This document shows, in pieces, positions 50,049 through 59,883 of a DNA stretch of 64,000 nt. The position numbers were made by a program, and so were the translations under genes. The stretch comes from Alteromonas profundi (GTDB taxonomy: Bacteria > Pseudomonadota > Gammaproteobacteria > Enterobacterales > Alteromonadaceae), in NCBI RefSeq assembly GCF_010500865.1, contig NZ_JAAAWN010000003.1, forward strand, positions 124,001-188,000. The letters run 5' to 3'. Under the pieces are notes generated by a model. That model did not search any database, was not told the origin of the DNA, and worked only from the letters and a program-made list of their open reading frames with translations. Position 1 is the first letter of the stretch. Every line of letters starts with the position of its first letter.

Positions 50049-51986
50049 GTGCGTCACATTGGACACCTGAATAAACGATTTATCCCCCTTGCTTTAGGCA
50101 GTGCTCTACTCATAGCGGGCTGCTCAAGTACGCCTGAAAAAGTGGCGCAATCTACGCAAGAAAATCGTCCTCCCATTAAAAAGCAAATGGAAACGCAGGT
50201 GACGCCAGAGCATAAATTGCTTGAGGCGAAAAAAGTATGGCAACAACGTAGAGATAAACTATCAAGAGATACTTTGTTACTTGATGCCACTGCGCTTTAC
50301 CTTGATCAGGATGACATCTTGCTTGCGCAACAGGTTTTACTCGAGCTTAAACAAGACGGAATTGAGCCTAGGTTACACGATCGCTTCGCACTGTTACTCG
50401 CTGAGGCTTATATCAATAACGATAATGCCGACCCAGTAAAGTTGCATGCATTATTAGAAGGCCTTAGTACCTCAACGGCTAAGCAAGCGGAAATTCAAAC
50501 CCGCCTATTTGCAAAGCAGGGGATGTGGGCAGATGCCGCTAACAGTGTACTTAACACTACGCAGAGTGAAAAAGACAAAGTTGACCAAGCATGGAGTTGG
50601 ATAAAGCAACTTGACGATCAGGCGTTATTGAAGGCGGACAAACAGTTCCCTGCGTTACGCCCGTTTATTGCATTAAGAAACTTAACTAAACAATATGCCG
50701 AATCTGCTGCTCAACTGCGCCAAGGTATACGCCAGTTTCAGCTGTCTTACCCAGGCCATATGCTTGCCACCTATTTACCTGAAGACATAGAGAAAGCCAA
50801 GCAAATTAGCGCGCCCGCATTAAAAGAAGTGGCTGTGCTCCTTCCCTTAAGCGGGCGTTTAGCAAGCACTGGCGAAGCCGTGAAAGATGGCATGATGTCG
50901 GCCTATTACCAGCAACTAAGTACACAACAAGACACTGATAGCTTACCGGCGTTGCGCTTTATAGATACAGTGGGCAAATCGCCTGAAGCGTTAATTGAAG
51001 CATTAGGTGAAGCCAAATTTATGGTGGGTCCTTTATTAAAAGAAACAGTGGAAGACTTGGTTCCGCTATTGCCAACAGGCGTAAACATGCTGGCGTTAAA
51101 CAGAGTGGAGGAAGAGATTGCTTCATCTTCCGTTCAAGTAAATTCCCCGCTAAAGGGAGCCTCAAAGGCGGTTGTGTCTGAACTTGAAACCACCGCCCTT
51201 ACCGAAGTACGTTATTTTGCATTAGCTCCCGAAGATGAAGCTGAGCAACTGGCCCAGTTCATTTTCGAGAAAGGACTGCGTGCACCTATTGTCGTAGCCT
51301 CACAAAGTAGTCTTTATACTCGAATGCACGATGCCTTTAAAGATCGTTGGTATCAATTACATAGACAACGTGGCACCAAGGCCCATGTCACTACGGTAAC
51401 GTTTAACGATAGTGCATCGCTACGGGAAGGCATAACCCAAGCACTAGATGTTGCGCAAAGTAACCAGCGTATAAATCAAATTGAATACATGGTGAATGAG
51501 GATGTGTATAACATGCCCCGCAGCCGTAGAGACATCGATGCTATCGTTGGGTTTGCTTCGCCTCAGGACACCGAACTCCTTAACCCTATTATCGAAGCCA
51601 GTTTAAACCCTTACGATGGCAAACAGGTTCCTGTGTACGCTACTTCACGCTCTATGGACTACGATAGTGGCAAAAACCAGTGGCGAGATTTGCAAAACGT
51701 GCGGTTTATTGACATGCCTTGGATGATGCCTAGCCATCAGTGGCCTCGTTTAGCCGAAGAAACGAAAGCGGTCTGGCCAACCCGCACAACGATGCAGAAT
51801 CGGTTGTTCGCATTCGGCGTGGATGCATACAACCTTCTGCCTCAATTAGGCATACTCACGGTACTACCTTACCTAGAATTTCATGGCCTTACAGGCGATT
51901 TACGCCTATCTGAAAAAGGTGAGGTCACCCGCCATTTACCACAGGCGGTGATCAGAAACGAACGAGTGCAAATGCTCACGGAGTAA
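50049..51986 (+). CDS. lpoA: Penicillin-binding protein activator LpoA
   Basis: Outer-membrane lipoprotein that activates PBP1A for peptidoglycan synthesis. GTG start with AAAGGA upstream. The lipobox LIAGC places the lipidated cysteine at residue 25. An N-terminal TPR-like helical part (30-250) is followed by a type I periplasmic-binding-protein-like domain (about 260-620, starting EVAVLLPLSGRLASTGEAVK). The 645 aa length is in the normal range. It heads the lpoA-yraN-diaA-dolP cluster, conserved in enterics. Confidence 0.95.
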   Translation: MRHIGHLNKRFIPLALGSALLIAGCSSTPEKVAQSTQENRPPIKKQMETQVTPEHKLLEAKKVWQQRRDKLSRDTLLLDATALYLDQDDILLAQQVLLELKQDGIEPRLHDRFALLLAEAYINNDNADPVKLHALLEGLSTSTAKQAEIQTRLFAKQGMWADAANSVLNTTQSEKDKVDQAWSWIKQLDDQALLKADKQFPALRPFIALRNLTKQYAESAAQLRQGIRQFQLSYPGHMLATYLPEDIEKAKQISAPALKEVAVLLPLSGRLASTGEAVKDGMMSAYYQQLSTQQDTDSLPALRFIDTVGKSPEALIEALGEAKFMVGPLLKETVEDLVPLLPTGVNMLALNRVEEEIASSSVQVNSPLKGASKAVVSELETTALTEVRYFALAPEDEAEQLAQFIFEKGLRAPIVVASQSSLYTRMHDAFKDRWYQLHRQRGTKAHVTTVTFNDSASLREGITQALDVAQSNQRINQIEYMVNEDVYNMPRSRRDIDAIVGFASPQDTELLNPIIEASLNPYDGKQVPVYATSRSMDYDSGKNQWRDLQNVRFIDMPWMMPSHQWPRLAEETKAVWPTRTTMQNRLFAFGVDAYNLLPQLGILTVLPYLEFHGLTGDLRLSEKGEVTRHLPQAVIRNERVQMLTE

Positions 51987-51993
51987 AGCTTCG

Positions 51994-52335
51994 ATGTCGA
52001 CTAACCAGGGAAACGCTGCTGAAGAAAGGGCTGTTGAATATTTAGAGGAACAAGGCTTATCTCTTTGTTGTCGAAATTACCGAACCCGTCGGGGCGAATT
52101 AGATATAGTAATGGAAGATGGCCAAACCCTGGTTTGTGTTGAAGTAAAGTATAGAAAATCGCGACAGTTTGGCCACGCTGTAGAATTTGTTACCGCCAAA
52201 AAACTACAGCGAATTCAAGCTGCGTTTAGTGTTTATTTGTTAGATAATAACCTTAACCCCGCGTCGACATCTCTACGCATCGATGTTGTCGCGATTGATG
52301 GAAGCACGATTCAATGGTTAAAAAACATTGGTTAA
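51994..52335 (+). CDS. yraN: YraN family protein (UPF0102)
   Basis: A 113 aa protein with a predicted restriction-endonuclease-like fold. The core is NYRTRRGELDIVMEDGQTLV followed by CVEVKYRKS, giving the E-D-ExK arrangement of nuclease-like sites. Activity is not established for the family. It lies 8 nt after lpoA. Confidence 0.93.
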   Translation: MSTNQGNAAEERAVEYLEEQGLSLCCRNYRTRRGELDIVMEDGQTLVCVEVKYRKSRQFGHAVEFVTAKKLQRIQAAFSVYLLDNNLNPASTSLRIDVVAIDGSTIQWLKNIG

Positions 52336-52466
52336 CCTTGCCACCGTTTAGCGAGGTTAAGTACACGGGAACCATTGAAATGAATACCACCCATAGAACA
52401 AAGTGATGTATAAGCGCCATCCGTTCTAATTGCCGCAGAGCAAGGTAATTTACACCTTTGTCATAG

Positions 52467-53090
<624 letters not shown>

Positions 53091-53101
53091 ATAGCCAGAG
53101 C

Positions 53102-53683
53102 ATGACTGTGTTTAAAAAACTAAGTGTATGTATTGTTTCGCTCCTTGTGGTTATGCAACTTCAAGGGTGTGTTGCTGCCTTTGGCGCCGCCGGCGCAATG
53201 GCAGCGAAGGTAGCTAATGACCGGCGCACTGTGGGAACTCAGCTCGACGATCAGAATGCGGGCAGAGCAGTGGCCTACCAATGGGCGAAAAGTGATGCGT
53301 TAAAAGCGCAAACTAATCTACAGGCAGATGTCTATAACCGTGTATTGCTACTTACCGGTCAGGCGCCTTCGCAGGCGCTAATTGATGAAGCCGTAGAGCG
53401 CGCTCAAAGTGTTAGCTATATTAAAAAAATTCACAATCAAATTCGTATTGCTGAGCCCATTGGGGCGGGCACGCAAGCCAATGATATTTGGCTTGCGTCA
53501 AAAGTACGCGCGAAAATTATTGCTGATGAGAGAGTGCCTGCACTTCAAATTAAAGTGATAGTACAAGACTCAGAAGTATTCTTAATGGGCCAACTCACTA
53601 ACCTTGAAGCCACTACTGCCGTTGATATTGCTCGCAATATTACAGGCGTGGCTCGTGTGGTGCGTGCGTTTGAAATCATTTAG
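53102..53683 (+). CDS. dolP: Division/outer-membrane stress lipoprotein DolP (YraP), BON domains
   Basis: Outer-membrane lipoprotein with two BON domains that binds anionic phospholipid at division sites and supports envelope integrity. The lipobox LQGC puts the cysteine at residue 23. Dual BON domains span about 48-115 and 125-192 (VYNRVLLLTGQAPSQ, IKVIVQDSEVFLMGQLTNLE). At 193 aa it is full length. It lies 11 nt after diaA and ends inside the likely start region of the exporter gene. Confidence 0.94.
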   Translation: MTVFKKLSVCIVSLLVVMQLQGCVAAFGAAGAMAAKVANDRRTVGTQLDDQNAGRAVAYQWAKSDALKAQTNLQADVYNRVLLLTGQAPSQALIDEAVERAQSVSYIKKIHNQIRIAEPIGAGTQANDIWLASKVRAKIIADERVPALQIKVIVQDSEVFLMGQLTNLEATTAVDIARNITGVARVVRAFEII

Positions 53684-55091
53684 CCGCGACGTGGCCACCG
53701 CCCTGTTAGTTGCAGGGGCGCTGTTCATGGAAATACTGGATGCTACTGTTATCACCACGGCAATCCCTGTTATTGCCCGTGATTTTAGCGTGCCTGCTGC
53801 TCACCTTTCTATTGGTGTTTCAGCTTACCTGGTTGCAGTTACCCTATTTATTCCCTTAAGTGGGTTCATTGCTGATAAGTTTGGTGCGCAAACTATCTTT
53901 ATAAGCGCAATTATCATTTTCACCTTCGCCTCTGTGCTTTGCGGTATAAGTACTAGCCTTATAGAGTTTACGTTAGCCCGCATACTGCAAGGAGTGGGCG
54001 GCGCTATGATGGTCCCGGTAGGCCGGTTAGTGGTATTGCGCGACTTACCAAAAGAAAAGCTCGTTAAAACTGTTGCCATTATTACCTGGCCGGCATTAAG
54101 CGCGCCTTTGCTTGGGCCTGTACTCGGCGGTTACATTGCCACCCATTTTAGTTGGCAATGGATATTTTTTATGAATGTTCCGCTGGGCCTAATAGCGGTT
54201 GTAGCCTCTATGCGATTACTTAAAAATACCAAAGCACCGGTGGGCAAATTTGATGTGAAAGGCTTTCTACTTACCGGCATTGGCTTTGCCAGCTTTATGG
54301 CAGGTATTGAATATTTAGCCGGTAACACCGATGCCGTGGCCACCAGCTTAGGGATCATTGGTCTCGGGCTATTATTAATGATTTTTGCCGTTCTTCATGT
54401 ACTCAAAGCGCCAAACCCGCTATTTTCCTTCGACGCGATGCAGCACCGCACCTTTCGGTTAGGCGTTTACGGTGGCTCTGTAGTACGTATTGCCCTAGGT
54501 AGCGCACCATTTCTCGTGCCGCTAATGTTACAACTGGGTATGGGATACACTCCGGTAGAAGCAGGGTCGTTGTTGTTGTGGCTATTTGCAGGTAACTTAG
54601 CCATAAAACCCGCTACCACGTGGATAATGAACGCATTTGGGTTCAAGCGGGTACTGGTAGTTAACGGCATATTAATTTCTTTGGGCTTTGTAGCATTAGC
54701 CTTTGTTAACCCTGATACTTCAAGAGTCGCAGTAGCTAGCCTTTTGTTTATAAACGGCGTTACTCGCTCAATGCACCTTACTCTCTTAAACACTATCGCA
54801 TTCGCCGATGTCCCTACCCATAAAATGCGCGATGCCAATACGTTAAGCGCCATATTAATGCAAATGAACAGAGGCCTTGGTATTACCCTATCAGCACTAG
54901 CTATAGCCGGCGCCTCACTTATATTGGGCACGCCGGCTGAATCGCCATCGCTAAACACCTTCACTATTGCCTTGCTATTTATGGCTTTATTAGCGCTGGT
55001 GAGTATTGCCGATAGTCTTATGTTGTCAAAAAAAGATGGTGATGCAGTGCTTAATAAGCGCCTTAGAAAACAGGCAAAAAAAGAAGCCTAG
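53664..55091 (+). CDS. DHA2-family MFS multidrug exporter
   Basis: A 14-helix major facilitator of the EmrB/QacA type. Helix 1 is VATALLVAGALFMEILDATV, with the motif D1 residues (LDATVITTAIPVI). Motif A is GFIADKFGAQTIF, and motif C is PLLGPVLGGYIATHFSWQWI. I place the start at the GTG at 53664 (475 aa), which overlaps the end of dolP by 20 bp; the frame extends to 53604 but those residues lie inside dolP. No EmrA-like adaptor or regulator is adjacent, so the substrate is unknown. Confidence 0.88.
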   Translation: MRLKSFSRDVATALLVAGALFMEILDATVITTAIPVIARDFSVPAAHLSIGVSAYLVAVTLFIPLSGFIADKFGAQTIFISAIIIFTFASVLCGISTSLIEFTLARILQGVGGAMMVPVGRLVVLRDLPKEKLVKTVAIITWPALSAPLLGPVLGGYIATHFSWQWIFFMNVPLGLIAVVASMRLLKNTKAPVGKFDVKGFLLTGIGFASFMAGIEYLAGNTDAVATSLGIIGLGLLLMIFAVLHVLKAPNPLFSFDAMQHRTFRLGVYGGSVVRIALGSAPFLVPLMLQLGMGYTPVEAGSLLLWLFAGNLAIKPATTWIMNAFGFKRVLVVNGILISLGFVALAFVNPDTSRVAVASLLFINGVTRSMHLTLLNTIAFADVPTHKMRDANTLSAILMQMNRGLGITLSALAIAGASLILGTPAESPSLNTFTIALLFMALLALVSIADSLMLSKKDGDAVLNKRLRKQAKKEA

Positions 55092-55460
55092 CTTGGTTAT
55101 TTCAACGCTGTACGTTAATGCTTCACCACCGTTACGCGTTCACCATTACCTTGTTTTAAAAATATAAACTTTAGTCCAATATCCTTTAGTATATGGACAA
55201 CATTGATAGTAAACACTAACTTCACTAAAGTATATTATCCGAAGGGTTTAAAAATAACGCCCTTCTCTGTCTACGCCTTTTACATCTCCCAATAAATGCT
55301 TTTTCACCGCTCCAACTATCCTCTCTATAAACAATAATTTAACAATTTTGGCATGGTAGGTGCTATTTCAGTGATGGTATTACACCAAAGAAAAAACAAA
55401 ACCCCACTTCTGCCACGCTAAGTAGCACTGAGGGCGGAAAATTATTATTAGGTTATTTGT
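55092..55460. other. AT-rich intergenic region before the secreted protein gene
   Basis: About 370 bases without a gene. The T-rich part 55140-55340 is likely to hold the promoter of the gene at 55461, but I cannot name a box with confidence. Confidence 0.4.
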
Positions 55461-56462
55461 ATGAATAAAAAACAAGCCAACGCCAATTTATTTAGTGCTC
55501 GCCCTTTCGCGAGTGTGTTACTCACCTCAATACTACTTACGGCGACTACAGCGAATGCCACTGTAGTCTCTAGCGAAGCAGATGCCTATGCTTTGGGTAT
55601 TGACCTAAGTTTAGATATACCTGGAGTTAACCTATCTGTAGATGTTTTAGCACCTACCGGTGCCTCTGGTATAGCGCCTTCCCCGTTTAACAACACAAAC
55701 TCAATACTAGGCAGTGATCTTGGGCTAGGTACTCAAGTCACCGTGGCGCCGACATTATCGGTAAGTCTCGCTTCCCCGTCAGACGCAGCGGTACTGGAAG
55801 CAACCGCCTCTAGCAATGTTGATGGCACAACAGGGTCTCGCGACGCATCGGGTAACAGCACCGCTACCGGACTCACGTTAGATATACTTAATACGTTGCT
55901 AGCACCGCCTATAGGCATTGCTATGCCAGGTACCGCTGTAAGCATTTCTGCCTCTGCGCTAAACTCAACCTCAACAGTCTCTGGAGACTACGGCAGCCTA
56001 TCTAGTACTGGAAGCTCCTATATCGCAGATTTGGCCATTACTTTATTTGGCACACCGTTAATTATACTTGGCCCTAGTGACTTTGGTCTTATAACCGATG
56101 TTAACGGTGGACTAAGCACGTCACCCAATTTTGAAGCCCTCAACGTGGGTGGTATTGTAGGCTTAAACCTAATCCTTAACGAGCAAACAGGGAGTTGTAC
56201 TAACACGCTATGTGACTTAACGGTAAATGCGCTTAGACTAAGCTTTGATGCTGTAGATATTAGTAGCTTTGGCTTACCAACAAATGGGTTACTATCTGGG
56301 ACGTTAGCAGGCGATATTACCTTAGGTCACTCTTACTCACAGTTGGCCGCAGTCGACAATAGTGTGGCGGTTTCGACACCAACAACGGTAAGTTTATTTG
56401 CACTTGCGTTATTAGGGGTTGCGTTCTCAAACCGTAAACTCGTTATTGCACGTAAAAGCTAA
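55461..56462 (+). CDS. Choice-of-anchor P-like secreted protein with PEP-CTERM-like tail
   Basis: A 333 aa exported protein. A signal peptide ends near TANA (residue 34). The body is Ser/Thr/Ala/Gly-rich and beta-structured, with segments typical of choice-of-anchor P proteins: YALGIDLSLDI, SSNVDGTTGSRDASGNSTAT, STSTVSGDYGSLSSTG, LILNEQTGSC and LTVNALRLSFDAV. The C-terminus has a PEP-CTERM-like layout: a polar STPTT motif, a hydrophobic helix (VSLFALALLGVAF), then a basic end (NRKLVIARKS). Pro-Glu-Pro itself is absent. If processed by an exosortase it would be surface- or matrix-bound. No exosortase lies in the window. Confidence 0.75.
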   Translation: MNKKQANANLFSARPFASVLLTSILLTATTANATVVSSEADAYALGIDLSLDIPGVNLSVDVLAPTGASGIAPSPFNNTNSILGSDLGLGTQVTVAPTLSVSLASPSDAAVLEATASSNVDGTTGSRDASGNSTATGLTLDILNTLLAPPIGIAMPGTAVSISASALNSTSTVSGDYGSLSSTGSSYIADLAITLFGTPLIILGPSDFGLITDVNGGLSTSPNFEALNVGGIVGLNLILNEQTGSCTNTLCDLTVNALRLSFDAVDISSFGLPTNGLLSGTLAGDITLGHSYSQLAAVDNSVAVSTPTTVSLFALALLGVAFSNRKLVIARKS

Positions 56463-56494
56463 AGCGTTTGATTTCCTGTTTGCTATTTACGTTT

Positions 56495-56523
56495 GTAAAA
56501 AAGCCGGTCAATGTGACCGGCTT
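56495..56523 (-). terminator. Terminator of the TonB receptor gene
   Basis: AAGCCGGTCA pairs with TGACCGGCTT around ATG. On the minus strand it is followed by TTTTTTAC, on the plus strand by little, so it serves mainly the TonB-dependent receptor; it may also act weakly for the upstream secreted protein. Confidence 0.8.
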
Positions 56524-56557
56524 ATAGGTAATTGAATTAACGTAGCGCCATCTCTAT

Positions 56558-58765
56558 CTAAAATTCAGTGGTAAATCTCACGCCAAATTCGCTAGCATCA
56601 TTGCTAAGCACTTGAATAATGTAGTCACCGGTATTTAAGCGGGCATTATCATAACGCTCGTCAAAAATATTGCGGCCATAGAGTGCCACCGTATAAGCGT
56701 CATCTGCCGGCGTGTAGGCAATATCTACATTCACTAGCTCACGACTATCTAGCTCTGTCTGACGGCTTGACAACGATGATGGCTCACCATACATGTCTGA
56801 ACGGTAAGAGTAATCCGCGCGTACGCGGATAGAATCGCCGCCTTCAAGGTCGAAGGTGTAAGATGGACCGATAGCAAGCGTTAGGTCAGGCGTTAGAGGC
56901 GCCACTGGCTTGTAGCCTTCCTGCTCCTCTACATCCACATCCATATAGCCAATACTCGCCATCATGCTAAAGTTACCGTAGTTAAAGGTAGTGTCTAGCT
57001 CAATACCACGAGAGGTTTGCGTAACAATTTGGTTATCGGTTTCAAACCCATTTTCGGTCACTTTACTCACCTGATACGGTAAGTCATCAAAGTCTGTATT
57101 GAATACTGCTACGCTGACGTCAAAATATTCATTTACTCGTCCTTTAATCCCGACTTCGTAGTTAACCGCAGTGATATTGTCTGAGGCAACGAAACATTCA
57201 ATGTCACCAAACAAACAGTAAGGTCTCGCAGGATACTGACCAGACTGGTAGCCTGACTGAATTGTCGCGTAACCTGTCATGCCATTTTCAAAGGTGTAAT
57301 TAGAGGCAATTTCCCACGTAACTTCATCCCAGTTATCGCTTGAATAAACCGTACCTATTGCTTCTGAAACACTGGCTGACGCATCTTTCTCATCTTCGGT
57401 ATAACGCAGGCCACCAGATAGGCTAAGCTCGTCAGTCAAGTCTCGGCGCACATTCACATACACCGCTTTTGATGTCGTTTCCTGGTCAAGTTCCAATAAA
57501 TTGGACCATGTATTGTAGCTAGAATCCTCGCCCTGACGATTTTTGCCTTCTTCATTAAAATAATACAAACCGGCAACAAAGTCGGTGTATTCATTAATGT
57601 AACCATTTAACTGAAGCTCTATAGAGGTTTGATCTGCTTCACCACGCTCAGGATAGTGATCCAGGCTGTAAATAGTGCCATCGTCATCTAAACCCGCTTT
57701 ATATTTTGAAGAACGGGTGCTTGCAACTAACTTCAGCGTATAGTCATCGTTCATGTCCCATTCTGTGGTAAGTGCTAAACCGCGAGCTTCGTTAGACACG
57801 CCGGTAACGGCTTCTTCACTGGTTGCGTTGTCGTAAATGTCGTAGCCTTCTGGCGTCACATCCGTATTTTGCAGCGCAACACCTAACGGGTTATCCCCGC
57901 CGTAATAACGCTCAGATTGCAATTCATCAATTAGCACAGTGTAAGGGCGCAGGCCACCGTCACCATTATTGCCATCGGCAGTCAGTACCATACGAAAGTC
58001 ATTCGATGGTTCCCATTTAACGGATAAACGACCCGACACATCTTCGGTTTCGCCCACATCATACTCAGCGTCAGGCACATTAATAAACTCGCCTAAGCCA
58101 TCACGTTTATTAAACGCCATATTCATATTGAAAGACAGCGTGTCTGTTAAACCATGATTAACAAACAAATCTGCTTTAACGCGGCCTCGCGTACCAAATT
58201 CAATGTTAACTTTCGTTAAATCACCTTGATCTGGCTCTTTGGTAATAATGTTGATAGCACCACCAATAGAGTTACGTCCGTACAAAGTCCCCTGGGGACC
58301 ACGAAGCACTTCAATACGCTCTATATTATTTAAACTCCAGTTTTGGCCAACTTGGCGGCCTAGGTAAACGCCATCAACATACACGCTTACACCTGGGTCT
58401 GTGGTGATAAGGTGGTCTTGCAGACCAATACCACGAATAAACGGGTTAACAGAAGAAGTATGACCGGCAGAAAAGCCTGTTACATTCAAGTTAGGTACAA
58501 ATTTACCTACATCGGTAAGGTCGCTAATGCCTTGTTCAGCAAGTTTATCGCCATCAAATGCACTAATAGCAATGGGAACTTCATAGATAACTTGCGGGCG
58601 TTTAGTCGCAGTAACGGTAATAGCTTCAAACTTTTGTTCTTCAGCTGCGTCAGCGTCTTGAGCAATAACAGGGTTTGAGAAAACGGGAACAGTGAGGGCT
58701 ACTGCTAGTGCCACAGGGGAGAGCCTACTGGCAAGTGTCTTAGACACATCAGTATTGGTGATCAT
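56558..58765 (-). CDS. TonB-dependent outer-membrane receptor
   Basis: A 735 aa outer-membrane transporter. Residues 1-35 are a signal peptide (NPVIAQ). A TonB-box-like EAITVTATKR follows, then the plug domain at about 55-165 (PNLNVTGFSAGHTSSVNPFI, RIEVLRGPQGTLYGRNSIGG, GAINIITKEP). The 22-strand barrel covers the rest and ends in Phe (VRFTTEF), as needed for BAM insertion. The substrate cannot be deduced. No siderophore or glycan genes are adjacent. Confidence 0.94.
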   Translation of the reverse strand: MITNTDVSKTLASRLSPVALAVALTVPVFSNPVIAQDADAAEEQKFEAITVTATKRPQVIYEVPIAISAFDGDKLAEQGISDLTDVGKFVPNLNVTGFSAGHTSSVNPFIRGIGLQDHLITTDPGVSVYVDGVYLGRQVGQNWSLNNIERIEVLRGPQGTLYGRNSIGGAINIITKEPDQGDLTKVNIEFGTRGRVKADLFVNHGLTDTLSFNMNMAFNKRDGLGEFINVPDAEYDVGETEDVSGRLSVKWEPSNDFRMVLTADGNNGDGGLRPYTVLIDELQSERYYGGDNPLGVALQNTDVTPEGYDIYDNATSEEAVTGVSNEARGLALTTEWDMNDDYTLKLVASTRSSKYKAGLDDDGTIYSLDHYPERGEADQTSIELQLNGYINEYTDFVAGLYYFNEEGKNRQGEDSSYNTWSNLLELDQETTSKAVYVNVRRDLTDELSLSGGLRYTEDEKDASASVSEAIGTVYSSDNWDEVTWEIASNYTFENGMTGYATIQSGYQSGQYPARPYCLFGDIECFVASDNITAVNYEVGIKGRVNEYFDVSVAVFNTDFDDLPYQVSKVTENGFETDNQIVTQTSRGIELDTTFNYGNFSMMASIGYMDVDVEEQEGYKPVAPLTPDLTLAIGPSYTFDLEGGDSIRVRADYSYRSDMYGEPSSLSSRQTELDSRELVNVDIAYTPADDAYTVALYGRNIFDERYDNARLNTGDYIIQVLSNDASEFGVRFTTEF

Positions 58766-59182
58766 GTATAACCTCTTTACGTGAGTGTTAGGTGTAAAAT
58801 TATTGTATTTTTAGGCTGCTTCAGATTCTTCTATGGAACCTTAAAACCCAATAAACTCAAGAATAGAACGCCATTACGACTAATGGCTTGCCGAACTGGC
58901 TAAGAGGCTGACAAATACTCCATGTTCTTAAAGCTAAATATCACCACGTCCCTGCTTTATGAACAAAAATACCAGCCTTCATCTACTCTTAAGTAATCTT
59001 TGAGCCTGAAGACTGGAAAGCTATAATACTGACAAGGTACTAATTAGCATAGATATTTATTACGAAACCGTCACATTTTGCACAAAAACTAGACTAATTG
59101 GTTAAAATATAAGGAAATTATTTTAAGAAAAATTAAACCCCCTCCTTCTTTCCCTTGAGCGGTCGTTCACTTTTTAATCATC
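58766..59182. other. AT-rich intergenic region
   Basis: About 417 bases with no supported gene, notably AT-rich. It lies between the TonB receptor start and the end of the microcin-like cassette and presumably carries the receptor promoter. The composition differs from the flanking core genes. Confidence 0.45.
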
Positions 59183-59377
59183 TCAATTTGCTTTCGCTAC
59201 TTTTTTCAACTCGTGTAAATACCTTAACGGTGCAACACCACCACCGAATACCAGTATTAATCTCAGCCCAGATGATTCAACAAACCAAGAGGGGTAAAAA
59301 TAAAGATAAATCAAGATGAAGCACATTGTCACTGTACAAACAATATCAATATTGATGCGAGTGAATAATTTATCCAT
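59183..59377 (-). CDS. Small two-helix membrane protein, candidate microcin immunity protein
   Basis: A 64 aa protein starting MDKLFTRINI with two hydrophobic segments, about residues 11-33 (DIVCTVTMCFILIYLYFYP) and 38-52 (LRLILVFGGGVAP), and a basic C-terminus. The ATG lies 3 nt after the stop codon of the microcin-like gene, and an AGGGAG ribosome binding site is inside that gene's last codons, so translation is coupled. Small two-helix proteins of this size encoded beside a precursor are typical immunity proteins of class II microcins. Sequence similarity to a known one is not evident. Confidence 0.55.
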   Translation of the reverse strand: MDKLFTRINIDIVCTVTMCFILIYLYFYPSWFVESSGLRLILVFGGGVAPLRYLHELKKVAKAN

Positions 59378-59380
59378 CGG

Positions 59381-59626
59381 CTACTCCCTACGCATGGTCC
59401 GGAGCTGACGCGTGGCCAAATAATTTGTCGCAGGGCCTGAGGCGCTAATATTTATATGATGCTGGAAGTCATAATATTGCCCCATCGCCCATTGCGATAA
59501 CGCAACTGCAAAAATATTTCCCCCACTTATCCCTCCTACAAGGGTGCCTACAATCGATTGCTGTGTCTCTCTATCAAGTTCGCCGCCACTTACCTTTGTA
59601 ATTTCGTTTAACGTCAAGGTTTGCAT
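59381..59626 (-). CDS. Microcin V-like precursor peptide with double-glycine leader
   Basis: An 81 aa peptide. Its first 15 residues, MQTLTLNEITKVSGG, match the microcin V (colicin V) leader MRTLTLNELDSVSGG at 11 of 15 positions, ending in the GG processing site. Cleavage would release a 66 aa core beginning ELDRETQQ. The core has a Gly-rich hydrophobic stretch (IVGTLVGGISGGNIFAVALS) like class II membrane-active bacteriocins and no cysteine. AGAGGAAAA precedes the ATG. Export needs a peptidase-containing ABC transporter, an adaptor and TolC, none of which is visible here. The leader match is strong; the toxin role is an inference. Confidence 0.65.
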   Translation of the reverse strand: MQTLTLNEITKVSGGELDRETQQSIVGTLVGGISGGNIFAVALSQWAMGQYYDFQHHINISASGPATNYLATRQLRTMRRE

Positions 59627-59796
59627 ATATTTTTCCTCTTAAAAAATTACAAATCATGGTTACAACGTTCATTATTCAATCAATTTAGGGCCTTAAATTA
59701 AACTGTACCTTAGCCGCGTTTTTTCACCTGATTGCACTGCCATATCCGCAACCATGGTTGTGTGGTTCCAGAAGCCATCGCGTTACATCTCAAACA

Positions 59797-59806
59797 TTGT
59801 CGACAA
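59797..59806. promoter_or_regulatory. GntR operator candidate, distal site
   Basis: Perfect 10-bp palindrome TTGTCGACAA in the divergent region between gntR and the microcin-like gene. Its centre is 52 bp from the proximal copy. Confidence 0.65.
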
Positions 59807-59821
59807 AATAACAAGACACCC

Positions 59822-59859
59822 TTGATAAAACCAACCAAACCACCTATATTGTCGACAAT
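59822..59859 (+). promoter_or_regulatory. gntR promoter with overlapping operator
   Basis: TTGATA (59822-59827), a 17-bp spacer and TATATT (59845-59850) form a good sigma-70 promoter 34 nt before the gntR ATG. The palindrome ATTGTCGACAAT (59848-59859) overlaps the -10 box and the predicted start site, so binding there should repress. This is consistent with autoregulation. Confidence 0.7.
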
Positions 59860-59883
59860 TATTGCAAAAGTGAAACGATGTGA

